This document shows positions 1-7,922 of a stretch of 64,000 nucleotides of DNA, piece after piece (position 1 is the stretch's first letter; every line of letters starts with the position of its first letter). Below the pieces are notes generated by a model that worked only from the letters and a program-made list of their open reading frames with translations, was not told the DNA's origin and did not search any database. Origin of the DNA: Lactobacillus johnsonii (GTDB lineage: Bacteria > Bacillota > Bacilli > Lactobacillales > Lactobacillaceae); NCBI RefSeq assembly GCF_013487865.1, contig NZ_CP047409.1, positions 124,001-188,000 of the forward strand, written 5' to 3'. The position numbers and the translations under genes were made by a program.

Positions 1-1436
1 CCAGGGGTAACGTGATTAGAAGTTGTTTTTTGTAAACTAGGATAAGGGCTAGTGTAAATATGAGTATCAAGAGAACTATTATCAATATTTACTACGCCGG
101 CAGTTAGGTCTGGATTACCGTAAACATAGAAATTATGGAACCATTGATCTTCACCTAAATTGTAGTAAGAGTAACCGTCTTGATAAGAACGACCAAAAAT
201 TATCGGGTTCATGCGACGATTTTTATTTAAAGAATCACGTAACTCTTCTGCTTGAAGTAAAAGAGCAGATTTAATGGTTGTATTTGAAGAAGGATCATCA
301 GCTTGTTTTAAGATATTGCGGGTTGTTTCATCAGTAGCCTCTTTAATATTTTGAGAGGATGAGATAGTAGATGAATTTTTAACCTTGTTTTTAGTCTTAG
401 TGCTATCTTCCGAAACTTCTAATTCTGGTTGATTGGCTGCTACTTGATTAAAAAGCTTAAAGCTGTACTGATAGACATTAGAAATATTTACGTTATATTC
501 ATGTCCTGAGACTAACTTAATATCTCCAGGAAAATAGGTCAGAATAGTGTCGAAATAACCGTATCCTTTGTTACTAAAGTTATTAACTTTTGTTGCTTGA
601 CTTGTTTGACCGGTATCAAGATCAGTAATTGTAATTTTGGGAGTACCAGAAATAGTTTTGTCCGATAAATAGAGGGACCAGGCGATATTATTTCCCTGAA
701 GTAATTCGATTGGAAAAACGCCACTATTTGGATAAGCAACTGTACTTTTTGCAGCTGCTTTGTAGCCATCACTTGGATAGGCAACTTGTTGAACAGAATA
801 GCGATAATTATTTTCACCATAAGCTGCGCCAATACCTGTAGTTGTAAGTCGACTAGATAAAAGCCATGCGCGGTGTCCCGTGTCTGAACCATCAAGATTA
901 TAGGTATCAGTTAATAAATCTGTGATTACGTCCCCAGCGGATTGATTACTTACGTTAAAGTTAAGGTTTGAACTTGCAGAGACGTTTTTGGCAATTGTCC
1001 AGTATGTCTCATTAATATAATCAGGTTTAGTTTCACTAGGGAGGCCATGTTGGTTAGTGAATGGGTTAGCTTTGATTGCGGCCATAACGCTTGCCGTGAT
1101 TTGAGCGTTATCATTATCGGTTTTATTTGTTGAAATACTTGGTAAGTCAAATAAAGCTCGGTAAAAATTAATATAATCTAATTGAGAATTGATATAAGAA
1201 TTTGTAACAGAACCGGGTGAAAAGGGAGCCGTGAGATGAGGAGTGCTGGCATAAAGATTATCTGCATTGAAATTTTCTTTAGGTAAATTTTTATATTGAT
1301 TTTGAATTTGATGAACTTCTTGAATTTCATCTTTAGTAAAGGTTGCAGCCTGTGCGTTAGTAACTATAACGGTAGAAGTAGTTGTACTTAACACAATAGT
1401 TGCTAAAAAAGTGGCTGCTTTTTTAGTAAAAGTCAT
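1..1436 (-). CDS. Secreted CAP-domain surface protein with SLAP-like repeat (3' end outside window)
   Basis: The reading frame starts at the ATG complementary to 1434-1436, behind a strong ribosome site (AAAGGAG, 1442-1449), and runs open off the left edge, so the C-terminus is missing. The first 30 residues form a signal peptide ending in an A-Q-A-A type cleavage site. Residues of about 60-220 resemble a CAP/SCP-like extracellular domain: it has NFYRAL near its start and GHRAWLLSSRL with IGAAYG near its end. A Ser/Thr/Lys-rich linker follows. Near the edge, residues of about 400-475 (GRSYQDGYSYYNLGEDQW, then VVNIDN and YTSPYPS) look like a lactobacillar surface-layer-associated (SLAP) cell-wall-binding repeat. 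Probable role: wall-associated protein at the cell surface. The enzymatic role of CAP domains in lactobacilli is not settled. The domain assignment is by eye. Confidence 0.8.
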   Translation of the reverse strand, partial: MTFTKKAATFLATIVLSTTTSTVIVTNAQAATFTKDEIQEVHQIQNQYKNLPKENFNADNLYASTPHLTAPFSPGSVTNSYINSQLDYINFYRALFDLPSISTNKTDNDNAQITASVMAAIKANPFTNQHGLPSETKPDYINETYWTIAKNVSASSNLNFNVSNQSAGDVITDLLTDTYNLDGSDTGHRAWLLSSRLTTTGIGAAYGENNYRYSVQQVAYPSDGYKAAAKSTVAYPNSGVFPIELLQGNNIAWSLYLSDKTISGTPKITITDLDTGQTSQATKVNNFSNKGYGYFDTILTYFPGDIKLVSGHEYNVNISNVYQYSFKLFNQVAANQPELEVSEDSTKTKNKVKNSSTISSSQNIKEATDETTRNILKQADDPSSNTTIKSALLLQAEELRDSLNKNRRMNPIIFGRSYQDGYSYYNLGEDQWFHNFYVYGNPDLTAGVVNIDNSSLDTHIYTSPYPSLQKTTSNHVTP

Positions 1437-1595
1437 AATTACTCCTTTTAGCGAATCATATAGTAGCATGATAGTAATATATATAACGTAATTATAAAAA
1501 AATTGCATTCTTTTTAGACTTTTTTTCGAAATTGATGCATTATAGCGTCACGATTGTTTATAATAAGGTTTCGAGGACAAAAAGGAGATAAAAAT

Positions 1596-2681
1596 ATGAC
1601 TGACAAAATTAAGGTAGGTTTGATCTTCGGTGGAAATTCTTCAGAATATGAAGTTTCTATCATGTCTGCCCACAACATTTATGAAGAAATTGATACTAAT
1701 AAATTTGATGTTTATCCAATGTGGATTACTAACGATGGATACTTAGCTGATGATGCAGATTCTCGCAAAGTATTAGATAATCCTAAAATGGAAGTAGCTA
1801 ATCCTCATAAAGTAGCTAATATTTCTAACATTATTGAATTAAAAGATCGTCCTGAAATTGACGTATTTTTCCCAATTGTACACGGAAACTTAGGTGAAGA
1901 TGGTTGTTTACAAGGACTATTTAGAGTTTTAGATAAGCCATTTGTTGGAGACGATGTTTTAGCAGCAGCTGTAACGATGGATAAGGAAATGACTAAGATC
2001 CTCGCTCAACGTGCTGGTGTTCCTGTAGCAAAATGGATTGCAGTTAAGCGTTTTGAATATAACGATCCAGATAACGAGAAGTTAGACTATGAATACGTAG
2101 CTAGCCAATTGGGATCAGATTTATTTGTTAAGCCTTCAAACCAAGGATCTTCAGTTGGTGTAAGTCATGTTACTAACGAAAAAGAATATAAGATTGCTTT
2201 AGCTGAAGCCTTTAAATACGATGATAAGGTTTTAGTTGAAGAAACTGTTCATGGTACTGAAGTAGAAACTGCTGTTTTAGGCAATGATAAACCAATCGTT
2301 GCTGGTGTTGGTCAAATTATTAACGCAAAAGATTCATTCTATACCTATGAAAATAAGTATGATGATGACTCAACATCAACTTTAGAAATTCCTGCTAAGC
2401 TTCCTGAGGGAATTGTTGAAACAGTTAGAAAGAATGCCTTAAAGGTGTTCCAAGCAACTGAATGTAGCGGCTTGGCTCGTATCGATTCGATGCTTCGTAG
2501 TGAAGATAATGAAGTTGTTCTAACAGAAGTAAATGCTCTTCCTGGTTTCACTAATATTAGTATGTATCCTAAGTTATTTGAAGAAATTGGAATTCCATAC
2601 ACTGACTTAATTACTAAATTAATTGATTACGCAATGGAACGCTACGATCATAAGAAGACTTTGTTACATAAACATGATTAA
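1596..2681 (+). CDS. ddl: D-alanine--D-alanine ligase
   Basis: This 361-residue ATP-grasp enzyme joins two D-Ala in the cytoplasm for peptidoglycan precursors. The ATG at 1596 is chosen because AAAGGAGAT lies 7 bases upstream; an in-frame ATG at 1554 has no ribosome site. Family hallmarks are visible: GLIFGGNSSEYEVS at the N-terminus, HGNLGEDGCLQG, the VKPSNQGSSVGV ATP-binding stretch and LTEVNALPGFT near the C-terminus. In the omega loop the sequence is NKYDDD, with Lys254-Tyr255. In this family Tyr at that place goes with D-Ala-D-Ala synthesis, while Phe is found in D-Ala-D-Lac ligases of vancomycin-resistant lactobacilli. This enzyme is therefore of the vancomycin-sensitive type. A MerR-like gene follows after 29 bases and is probably cotranscribed. 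Confidence 0.96.
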   Translation: MTDKIKVGLIFGGNSSEYEVSIMSAHNIYEEIDTNKFDVYPMWITNDGYLADDADSRKVLDNPKMEVANPHKVANISNIIELKDRPEIDVFFPIVHGNLGEDGCLQGLFRVLDKPFVGDDVLAAAVTMDKEMTKILAQRAGVPVAKWIAVKRFEYNDPDNEKLDYEYVASQLGSDLFVKPSNQGSSVGVSHVTNEKEYKIALAEAFKYDDKVLVEETVHGTEVETAVLGNDKPIVAGVGQIINAKDSFYTYENKYDDDSTSTLEIPAKLPEGIVETVRKNALKVFQATECSGLARIDSMLRSEDNEVVLTEVNALPGFTNISMYPKLFEEIGIPYTDLITKLIDYAMERYDHKKTLLHKHD

Positions 2682-2710
2682 ACTTAGTTTAAGTAAAGGG
2701 AGAATTTAGG

Positions 2711-3427
2711 ATGGCAAGCGACCATAATTTTGAAGAACTTGAGGCCCCAGCAAAAACGGCAGAAGAACTTCATATTAGCGTAGCAACATTAAGAAAGTAT
2801 TCTTTAATCGTGGAAAAGGTTACTGGAAATAAAGATTACTATGAAAGAACCAAGCAAAAGTCTCGCTTGTACTCGGCAAAGGATATTGAAGATTTAAAAG
2901 CTTTTAGAACATTGTCTAAAAATGCGGATTTAACCTTGCAAGAAGCAGCTAGACAAATCTTTGCAGTAAGCGATAAGAAAACTGAAGAAGTTAAAAAAGC
3001 AGCAAAAATGCAAAAATCAGTTGCTACTAATACTGCCACTGTTGATGCTGATCAAGTAGTAAAACTTTTAACAATGCTACAAAATACTATTGCAAGTCAG
3101 AATAAAGCAATTGAAGATTTGCAGAAGCAGGTAGCGCGTGTTGAAGCTCAAAATAGAAAATTAATTGATCGTTCACACCAATTAGCTGAGCCGGAATCAG
3201 AAGATTCTAAAGAAAAAGCTAATAATAAAGATCAGGAAGCTGCCAAAGAGATTACTGAAGAACAAAAAAGTGAGCAAGAGGCTCATGAAGAAATTTTAAA
3301 AAAAGCTAGAGAGAACGAAGAAAAGCGTCGTAAGCAACAGGTAGAAGAAAATATTCATCGTACCCTAGCTCAAATGCAAATTCGTCCTAAGAAAAAACAC
3401 CATTGGTGGGATCGCTTTTTCAAGTAA
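2711..3427 (+). CDS. MerR-like helix-turn-helix protein with coiled coil
   Basis: A 238-residue cytoplasmic protein, probably in one transcript with ddl. The ribosome site AAAGGGAG is at 2695-2702. Residues of about 15-75 resemble a MerR-type winged helix: TAEELHISVATLRKYSLIVEKVTG and then YSAKDIEDLKAFR. A charged, Lys/Glu/Gln-rich segment of about 120 residues predicts a coiled coil. The protein ends in a short basic-aromatic tail, KKKHHWWDRFFK, which could insert into the membrane surface. This layout (N-terminal HTH, coiled coil, amphipathic tail) recalls chromosome-anchoring or division-associated MerR-like proteins such as RacA. That parallel is structural only; no function can be assigned. 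It ends at a strong terminator. Confidence 0.75.
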   Translation: MASDHNFEELEAPAKTAEELHISVATLRKYSLIVEKVTGNKDYYERTKQKSRLYSAKDIEDLKAFRTLSKNADLTLQEAARQIFAVSDKKTEEVKKAAKMQKSVATNTATVDADQVVKLLTMLQNTIASQNKAIEDLQKQVARVEAQNRKLIDRSHQLAEPESEDSKEKANNKDQEAAKEITEEQKSEQEAHEEILKKARENEEKRRKQQVEENIHRTLAQMQIRPKKKHHWWDRFFK

Positions 3428-3461
3428 AATAGGATGCCGAAATGCGGCATCCTATTTTTTT
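3426..3461 (+). terminator. Convergent terminator
   Basis: Nine-pair stem AGGATGCCG / CGGCATCCT with flanking A and T runs, so it can act in both directions between the MerR-like gene and the antiporter gene that converges on it. Confidence 0.9.
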
Positions 3462-5031
3462 ATTCATCATCAGATTCAATAATTAATGATTCAGCTAGTA
3501 ATACGTCGTTATACAGACTTAAGATATACGTTCTATATTTACTCTCTTTTTGTCCAATCATTTCTAAATATTCACGCTCAATAGCAAATGCTCTAAAAAA
3601 TGCTAAACGCTGTAAATACTGTTCTGATTTAGTTAGATTAGGCTGATCAATTGTTTTTAGCAACACACGCATGTATTCTCGTGTTTTAACAACTCTTTTT
3701 TGATTGAGTAAAGTATAGATAACATGGCGCTTAACTCTTTTAGGTAGGTACATTTTATGGACTGAAATTAGAGCTCGTTTAACCATTTCATTACGGATCT
3801 TCTCCATAACAATGTGTGCTTCTTCATCACTAACTTCATGGGGAAGAATAAATTGAAATACAATCGTGGGTACAAGCATGCTCAAAATAATTAAAACTGC
3901 TTCAGACATAATAACTAGATTGTAGTTTTTAGTTCCTAAAAAGTTAGCACTAATTGTTAAGGCTAGAGCAAGAGTAACAGCACCATGAATACCTCCAAGT
4001 GAAAATACAGTACTTTCTCGTCGATCATAGCGAATAACTAAACGTCCATAGACATAACGAACAAGTAAATTTGCGAGATAAACAATGAAGCCAACAAGAA
4101 TCCACTTGGCTAAGTCACCATTAAATAATTTATTTCGGGATATTCTGACCATCATTAGTCCCAAAATGATAAAAACCATACTGTTGAAAATATCTGAAAT
4201 AAGATTTTGCAAGTCTCGTCCCATATGGATTTGTCTTGAATTAAGAAGTAAACTTTGCTGAGATTCTGCATTATGTAATAAGCCAGCAACCACAACGGCA
4301 ATAATTCCCGAAACATGTAAATCTTCTGCTAACGCATAAAGTGCTAGCGGGGTAAGGATATAAATTAAATTCTGTGCATTTAAAGAATTAAATCGTGATC
4401 TGATGAGACTTTGACGAAAAATAATGATTATCCAAGCGACTGCAAAACCTAATACTGCTCCACCTAATGAAGAAACAAAGAAGTCATGAATGGTTTGCCC
4501 ATAATTGATGTAACCATTGGCAAACCATAGCAAGCTCATATTCAGTAAAATGATTCCCGAAGCATCATTAAAAAGTGACTCAGCTTTTAGGGAGGAAGTT
4601 ACCCGTCTAGGCATTCGTAAACCATTAGTTACGGCTTCACTTGCCGTTGCGTCCGTTGGAGTACTGATACTACCAATGATAAAGGCTAGTGGAAGACTAA
4701 TGCTAGTGAATAAATAAATACTGAATCCACTGATTATTAAGGCCAGAAGAACCATAATTACAGTTAATCCGATGATTTCCTTAATTCTTCTACCAATATT
4801 ATGAATTCTAGTTTTTTGACCTTCAAAAAATAAAAGTGGAGCTACGATCAATTCCATAAAAATTTCTGAATCAAAGCTAGCAACTTGGCTATTTAATAAG
4901 GGAATAAGACCAATAATTATCCCAATGATCATGCTCACATAGTTAACAGATACCTTATCAATTGCTTGGGCAATGATAATACTAATTGCTGCAGCAATTG
5001 CTAGGGTAAAAGTTGAAATCATAAGTTCCAT
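3460..5031 (-). CDS. CPA1-family Na+/H+ antiporter
   Basis: A 523-residue integral membrane protein with about 11-12 hydrophobic segments over its first 400 residues and a cytoplasmic tail of roughly 120 residues. Motifs of the monovalent cation:proton antiporter-1 family are visible: PLLFFEGQKTRI, GSISTPTDATAS (the conserved acidic ion-binding region), SLFNDASGIILLN and GGIHGAVTLALA. It likely expels Na+ or K+ in exchange for protons in pH or salt homeostasis. The ATG is preceded by a GAGGT ribosome site on the minus strand at about 5038-5043. Ion specificity cannot be read from the sequence. Confidence 0.92.
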   Translation of the reverse strand: MELMISTFTLAIAAAISIIIAQAIDKVSVNYVSMIIGIIIGLIPLLNSQVASFDSEIFMELIVAPLLFFEGQKTRIHNIGRRIKEIIGLTVIMVLLALIISGFSIYLFTSISLPLAFIIGSISTPTDATASEAVTNGLRMPRRVTSSLKAESLFNDASGIILLNMSLLWFANGYINYGQTIHDFFVSSLGGAVLGFAVAWIIIIFRQSLIRSRFNSLNAQNLIYILTPLALYALAEDLHVSGIIAVVVAGLLHNAESQQSLLLNSRQIHMGRDLQNLISDIFNSMVFIILGLMMVRISRNKLFNGDLAKWILVGFIVYLANLLVRYVYGRLVIRYDRRESTVFSLGGIHGAVTLALALTISANFLGTKNYNLVIMSEAVLIILSMLVPTIVFQFILPHEVSDEEAHIVMEKIRNEMVKRALISVHKMYLPKRVKRHVIYTLLNQKRVVKTREYMRVLLKTIDQPNLTKSEQYLQRLAFFRAFAIEREYLEMIGQKESKYRTYILSLYNDVLLAESLIIESDDE

Positions 5032-5135
5032 TAAATCTACCTCAGATAAATTACTATTTTTTAATAATTAGTAAAAACTTTTAATGCTACTATAGTAGCA
5101 TACTAACTATTGAATTATTTAGGGAAGGCAAAAAA

Positions 5136-6242
5136 GTGAAGAAGAATGCGAAAATTTGGCTTAGTTTAGCAGTCTTATTTGTGGGAATATTTTTTACTCT
5201 AATTACCTATTTTTCAACTGCTTTTGCAAGTAAGCCAATTGCGGTCATTACTGATAGGCAAATAACAGATACATTAGTCGATAAGACAAAAGACAACTAT
5301 GAAAACAAAGACGAGGTACGGCAACAAAATCTACATTTAAAAATTTTGTCTGGAAAATATAAGGGAAAGACATTTTTAGTTACTAATACTTATTCGCCGT
5401 CTCAAGCTGTTTCACAAAAGTATCGACCTCATCAACGTGTAATTGTTTCATTTATTAAAGGCAAACCTAAATTAGTTGAACCAAAACGTGACTGGGTTGT
5501 TGTTTTAAGCATGTTTTTGACGATTAGTGTAATTGTTTTAATTACAGGAAAACAGGCTAGTTTACTTTTAATTTCAATGATCTTAAATAGTATAATTTTT
5601 TATTTTGTAATTAAAAGTGATGTAAAGGAAAATGGAACAAGAATTTTCTTAATTTATAGTATTGCAGCAATTCTGTTTACTTTTATTTCTCTGGTAATAG
5701 TACAAGGCTTTAATCAAAAAATGCTGGTGACTTTAACTGCTACTTTGTTAGGAGTGTTTGTCTCTTTTGGCATCTTTTATTTAGTTATGAGAGTAACTCA
5801 TGAGCGTGGAATTGACTATGAAGCAGTAGATTATGCTACTCAAGATCCTCGAGCTTTATTTTTATCTCAGACAATTCTAGGAGTTCTAGGAGCAGTAATG
5901 GATGAAGCTACTGATATTGTTTCTAGTCTTTATGCATTAGCAAAACATAAGTCAGAGCTAACATTTAAAGAGCTATTTATTAGCGGACGAACTCTAGGTC
6001 AAGAGATTATGGGGCCATTAATAAATGTACTAGTTTTAATTTTTATGGCCGAGGCCTTACCTATGACAATTTTGTATTTGAGAGATAATAATACTTTAGT
6101 CTATACCTTTAAATATACCCTTTCCTTAGGAGTCATCCAGAGTTTAAGCTCGGCAATCGGAATTGTACTGACAGTGATTTTTGCTACTCTATCTAGTGCT
6201 GTCTTTTTAAAAAACAAAAAAGCAGAGGTGGTAGAAAAATGA
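5136..6242 (+). CDS. YibE/F family membrane protein (large subunit)
   Basis: 368 residues, starting with GTG at 5136 behind AGGGAAGG. One N-terminal membrane anchor is followed by an extracytoplasmic segment of about 90 residues (residues 30-120), then a bundle of hydrophobic helices. The stretches LGVLGAVMDEATDIVSSLYALA and SGRTLGQEIMGPLINVLVLIF are characteristic of YibE/F proteins. Its stop overlaps the start of the next gene by four bases (ATGA), so the two are translationally coupled and probably form one membrane complex. The family has no established biochemical function. Confidence 0.85.
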   Translation: MKKNAKIWLSLAVLFVGIFFTLITYFSTAFASKPIAVITDRQITDTLVDKTKDNYENKDEVRQQNLHLKILSGKYKGKTFLVTNTYSPSQAVSQKYRPHQRVIVSFIKGKPKLVEPKRDWVVVLSMFLTISVIVLITGKQASLLLISMILNSIIFYFVIKSDVKENGTRIFLIYSIAAILFTFISLVIVQGFNQKMLVTLTATLLGVFVSFGIFYLVMRVTHERGIDYEAVDYATQDPRALFLSQTILGVLGAVMDEATDIVSSLYALAKHKSELTFKELFISGRTLGQEIMGPLINVLVLIFMAEALPMTILYLRDNNTLVYTFKYTLSLGVIQSLSSAIGIVLTVIFATLSSAVFLKNKKAEVVEK

Positions 6243-7000
6243 CAACTTTAACTGCTCTTTTATTAATTCTTCTAGTATTAATGATTATAGTTGGAGGAAA
6301 AACTGGCTTTAAGAGTTATCTAAGTGTCGTTATCAATGCCTGTTTACTGATTTTAGTTGCACTACTTATTTCCTGGGGAGTAAATATAGTATTGGTTGGA
6401 GCAATATTTATTCCTTTAAAGTTATTAACGATTATTTATTTAGGAACACATGATTATACTGTGGCTAAAAATGCCTTTTTAACTGCTCTGTGCGTGAGTT
6501 TAATTGTGATGTTGATAATTATCTTGTTTGAAAATTTAGCGCAAACTCAAGGCTTTGGAGACCAGGCAGGGGAAGAATTAATTGGTTTATCATTAAATGT
6601 AGGAATTAGTTTTTCTCAAATTGCAATTTTAGTTGCAATCTTTTCAATGCTAGGAGCAATTGCGGAAGCTAGTGTTGCAATGAGTGCGGGCTTGCTTGAG
6701 TTAAAGCGACATGATCCTAGCATTACACAAAAGCAATTAATTAGAAGCGGGAATGAAGTTGGAGCGGATGTACTAGGAACGGCCATGAATACCATTTTAT
6801 TTGGTTTATTTGGCAGTTTTTTACCAATATTTATTTGGTATATAAGACTAAATTATTCCTTATTTGAAATTTTAAATGATAAACTTTTTGTGGATGAGTT
6901 TTTAATTATTGTATATTCGTTTATTGGTGTGCTTTTAACGGTACCATTAACTACAATATTCTTAGCACATACTTTAACAAATAAAGAAAATAAAAAGTAG
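6239..7000 (+). CDS. YibE/F family membrane protein (small partner)
   Basis: 253 residues, almost entirely hydrophobic with about 7 membrane segments. It carries the same family signature as its upstream partner (FSMLGAIAEASVAMSAG and GNEVGADVLGTAMNTILFGLFG), but lacks the large extracytoplasmic domain. It overlaps the preceding gene by four bases. The pair is a common arrangement in Firmicutes; the function is unknown. Confidence 0.85.
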   Translation: MTTLTALLLILLVLMIIVGGKTGFKSYLSVVINACLLILVALLISWGVNIVLVGAIFIPLKLLTIIYLGTHDYTVAKNAFLTALCVSLIVMLIIILFENLAQTQGFGDQAGEELIGLSLNVGISFSQIAILVAIFSMLGAIAEASVAMSAGLLELKRHDPSITQKQLIRSGNEVGADVLGTAMNTILFGLFGSFLPIFIWYIRLNYSLFEILNDKLFVDEFLIIVYSFIGVLLTVPLTTIFLAHTLTNKENKK

Positions 7001-7022
7001 AGATAAATAGAGGCATTGTAAG

Positions 7023-7868
7023 ATGAAAATAGAGAATTTAACGTTAACAAATTTTAATGGTCGTGAATTTAACGTTACTTATTATAGTTTGCAAGATAAT
7101 CCGCAACTTCTCCTAAAGAAAAGACCACTAATGTTAGTCTTTCCAGGTGGTAGTTTTGATCATTTATCATTAAGAGAGGGAGAACCAGTTGCACTAGCTT
7201 ATGCAGCTCATGGATTTGATGCAGCAATAGTGTCATATAATTTAACTACCGATCCTGGCAGAATTTATCCTGACGCGGCTTTATCTGGTTTAACTGCTGT
7301 TGCATACTTTAGAAAAAACAGTGAGAAGTTAGGGCTTGCTAAAGATAGAATTATGACAATTGGTTTCTCAGCCGGCGGCCATGTTGTTAGTTCGATGAAT
7401 GTAATGGCAGAAAGTCAAAAATGGCAGTCTGAATATCATTTTGAGCATGATAAAGTATCACCAAATGCGACTATTTTAGGTTATCCGTTAATTAATATTA
7501 AAGACATTGGTTTTCCTTTACCTTCTTATGCTAAGGAAAAAATGCCAAGTGCAAAAGATTTACTCGATACAGCGGTCGGAGTTACTCCCCAAACCCCACC
7601 TACTTTTATTTTTCAGGCAGTAGATGATCCGGTTGTCTTAATTGATAATACGATTGAATATATTACTGCATTAAGAAAAAATAGAGTTCGCTTTGAGGCC
7701 CATTTGTTTAATAAGGGTGGACATGGTTTTTCTCTTGCTACTCCTGAGTTAGCTACTAAAGAACGTAAAGCTGACGCGCATCTTGCTCATTGGTTTGAAT
7801 TGAGCCTTGAATGGTTGAAAGATAGAAAAATTTACGTTTGGTTTCACGTGAAACAAAAACATATATAG
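7023..7868 (+). CDS. Alpha/beta-hydrolase (esterase, BD-FAE / acetyl esterase-like)
   Basis: 281 residues, no signal peptide, so cytoplasmic. The nucleophile elbow GFSAGGH puts the catalytic Ser at residue 116. The oxyanion-side motif FPGGSFDHLS is at about residues 40-49, and GGHGFSL near residue 237 supplies the catalytic His; the acid is likely in QAVDDPVV. This pattern matches small carboxylesterases that act on acylated sugars or short acyl chains; the substrate is unknown. Its last codons (WFHVKQKHI) contain the palindromic parS-like site, so part of the tail may be constrained by DNA function. The ribosome site is weak (AGAGG), and the gene follows the YibE/F pair by 22 bases. Confidence 0.85.
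   Translation: MKIENLTLTNFNGREFNVTYYSLQDNPQLLLKKRPLMLVFPGGSFDHLSLREGEPVALAYAAHGFDAAIVSYNLTTDPGRIYPDAALSGLTAVAYFRKNSEKLGLAKDRIMTIGFSAGGHVVSSMNVMAESQKWQSEYHFEHDKVSPNATILGYPLINIKDIGFPLPSYAKEKMPSAKDLLDTAVGVTPQTPPTFIFQAVDDPVVLIDNTIEYITALRKNRVRFEAHLFNKGGHGFSLATPELATKERKADAHLAHWFELSLEWLKDRKIYVWFHVKQKHI
7840..7855. promoter_or_regulatory. parS: parS-like ParB (Spo0J) binding site
   Basis: The sequence GGTTTCACGTGAAACA matches the 16-base Bacillus subtilis parS consensus TGTTTCACGTGAAACA at 15 positions, and its 14-base core GTTTCACGTGAAAC is a perfect palindrome. It lies inside the 3' end of the esterase gene, as parS sites often do. ParB would load here and recruit SMC. Whether this strain encodes ParB cannot be seen in this window. 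Confidence 0.8.
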
Positions 7869-7918
7869 AAAAAGTCCGAAAAGATGAAATGACTATACAT
7901 TTTCTTTTCGGACTTTTT
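7869..7918. terminator. Bidirectional terminator
   Basis: Stem AAAAGTCCGAAAAG / CTTTTCGGACTTTT with a 19-base loop. A and T tracts on both sides serve the esterase on plus and the GH31 gene on minus. Confidence 0.9.
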
Positions 7919-7922
7919 AATT

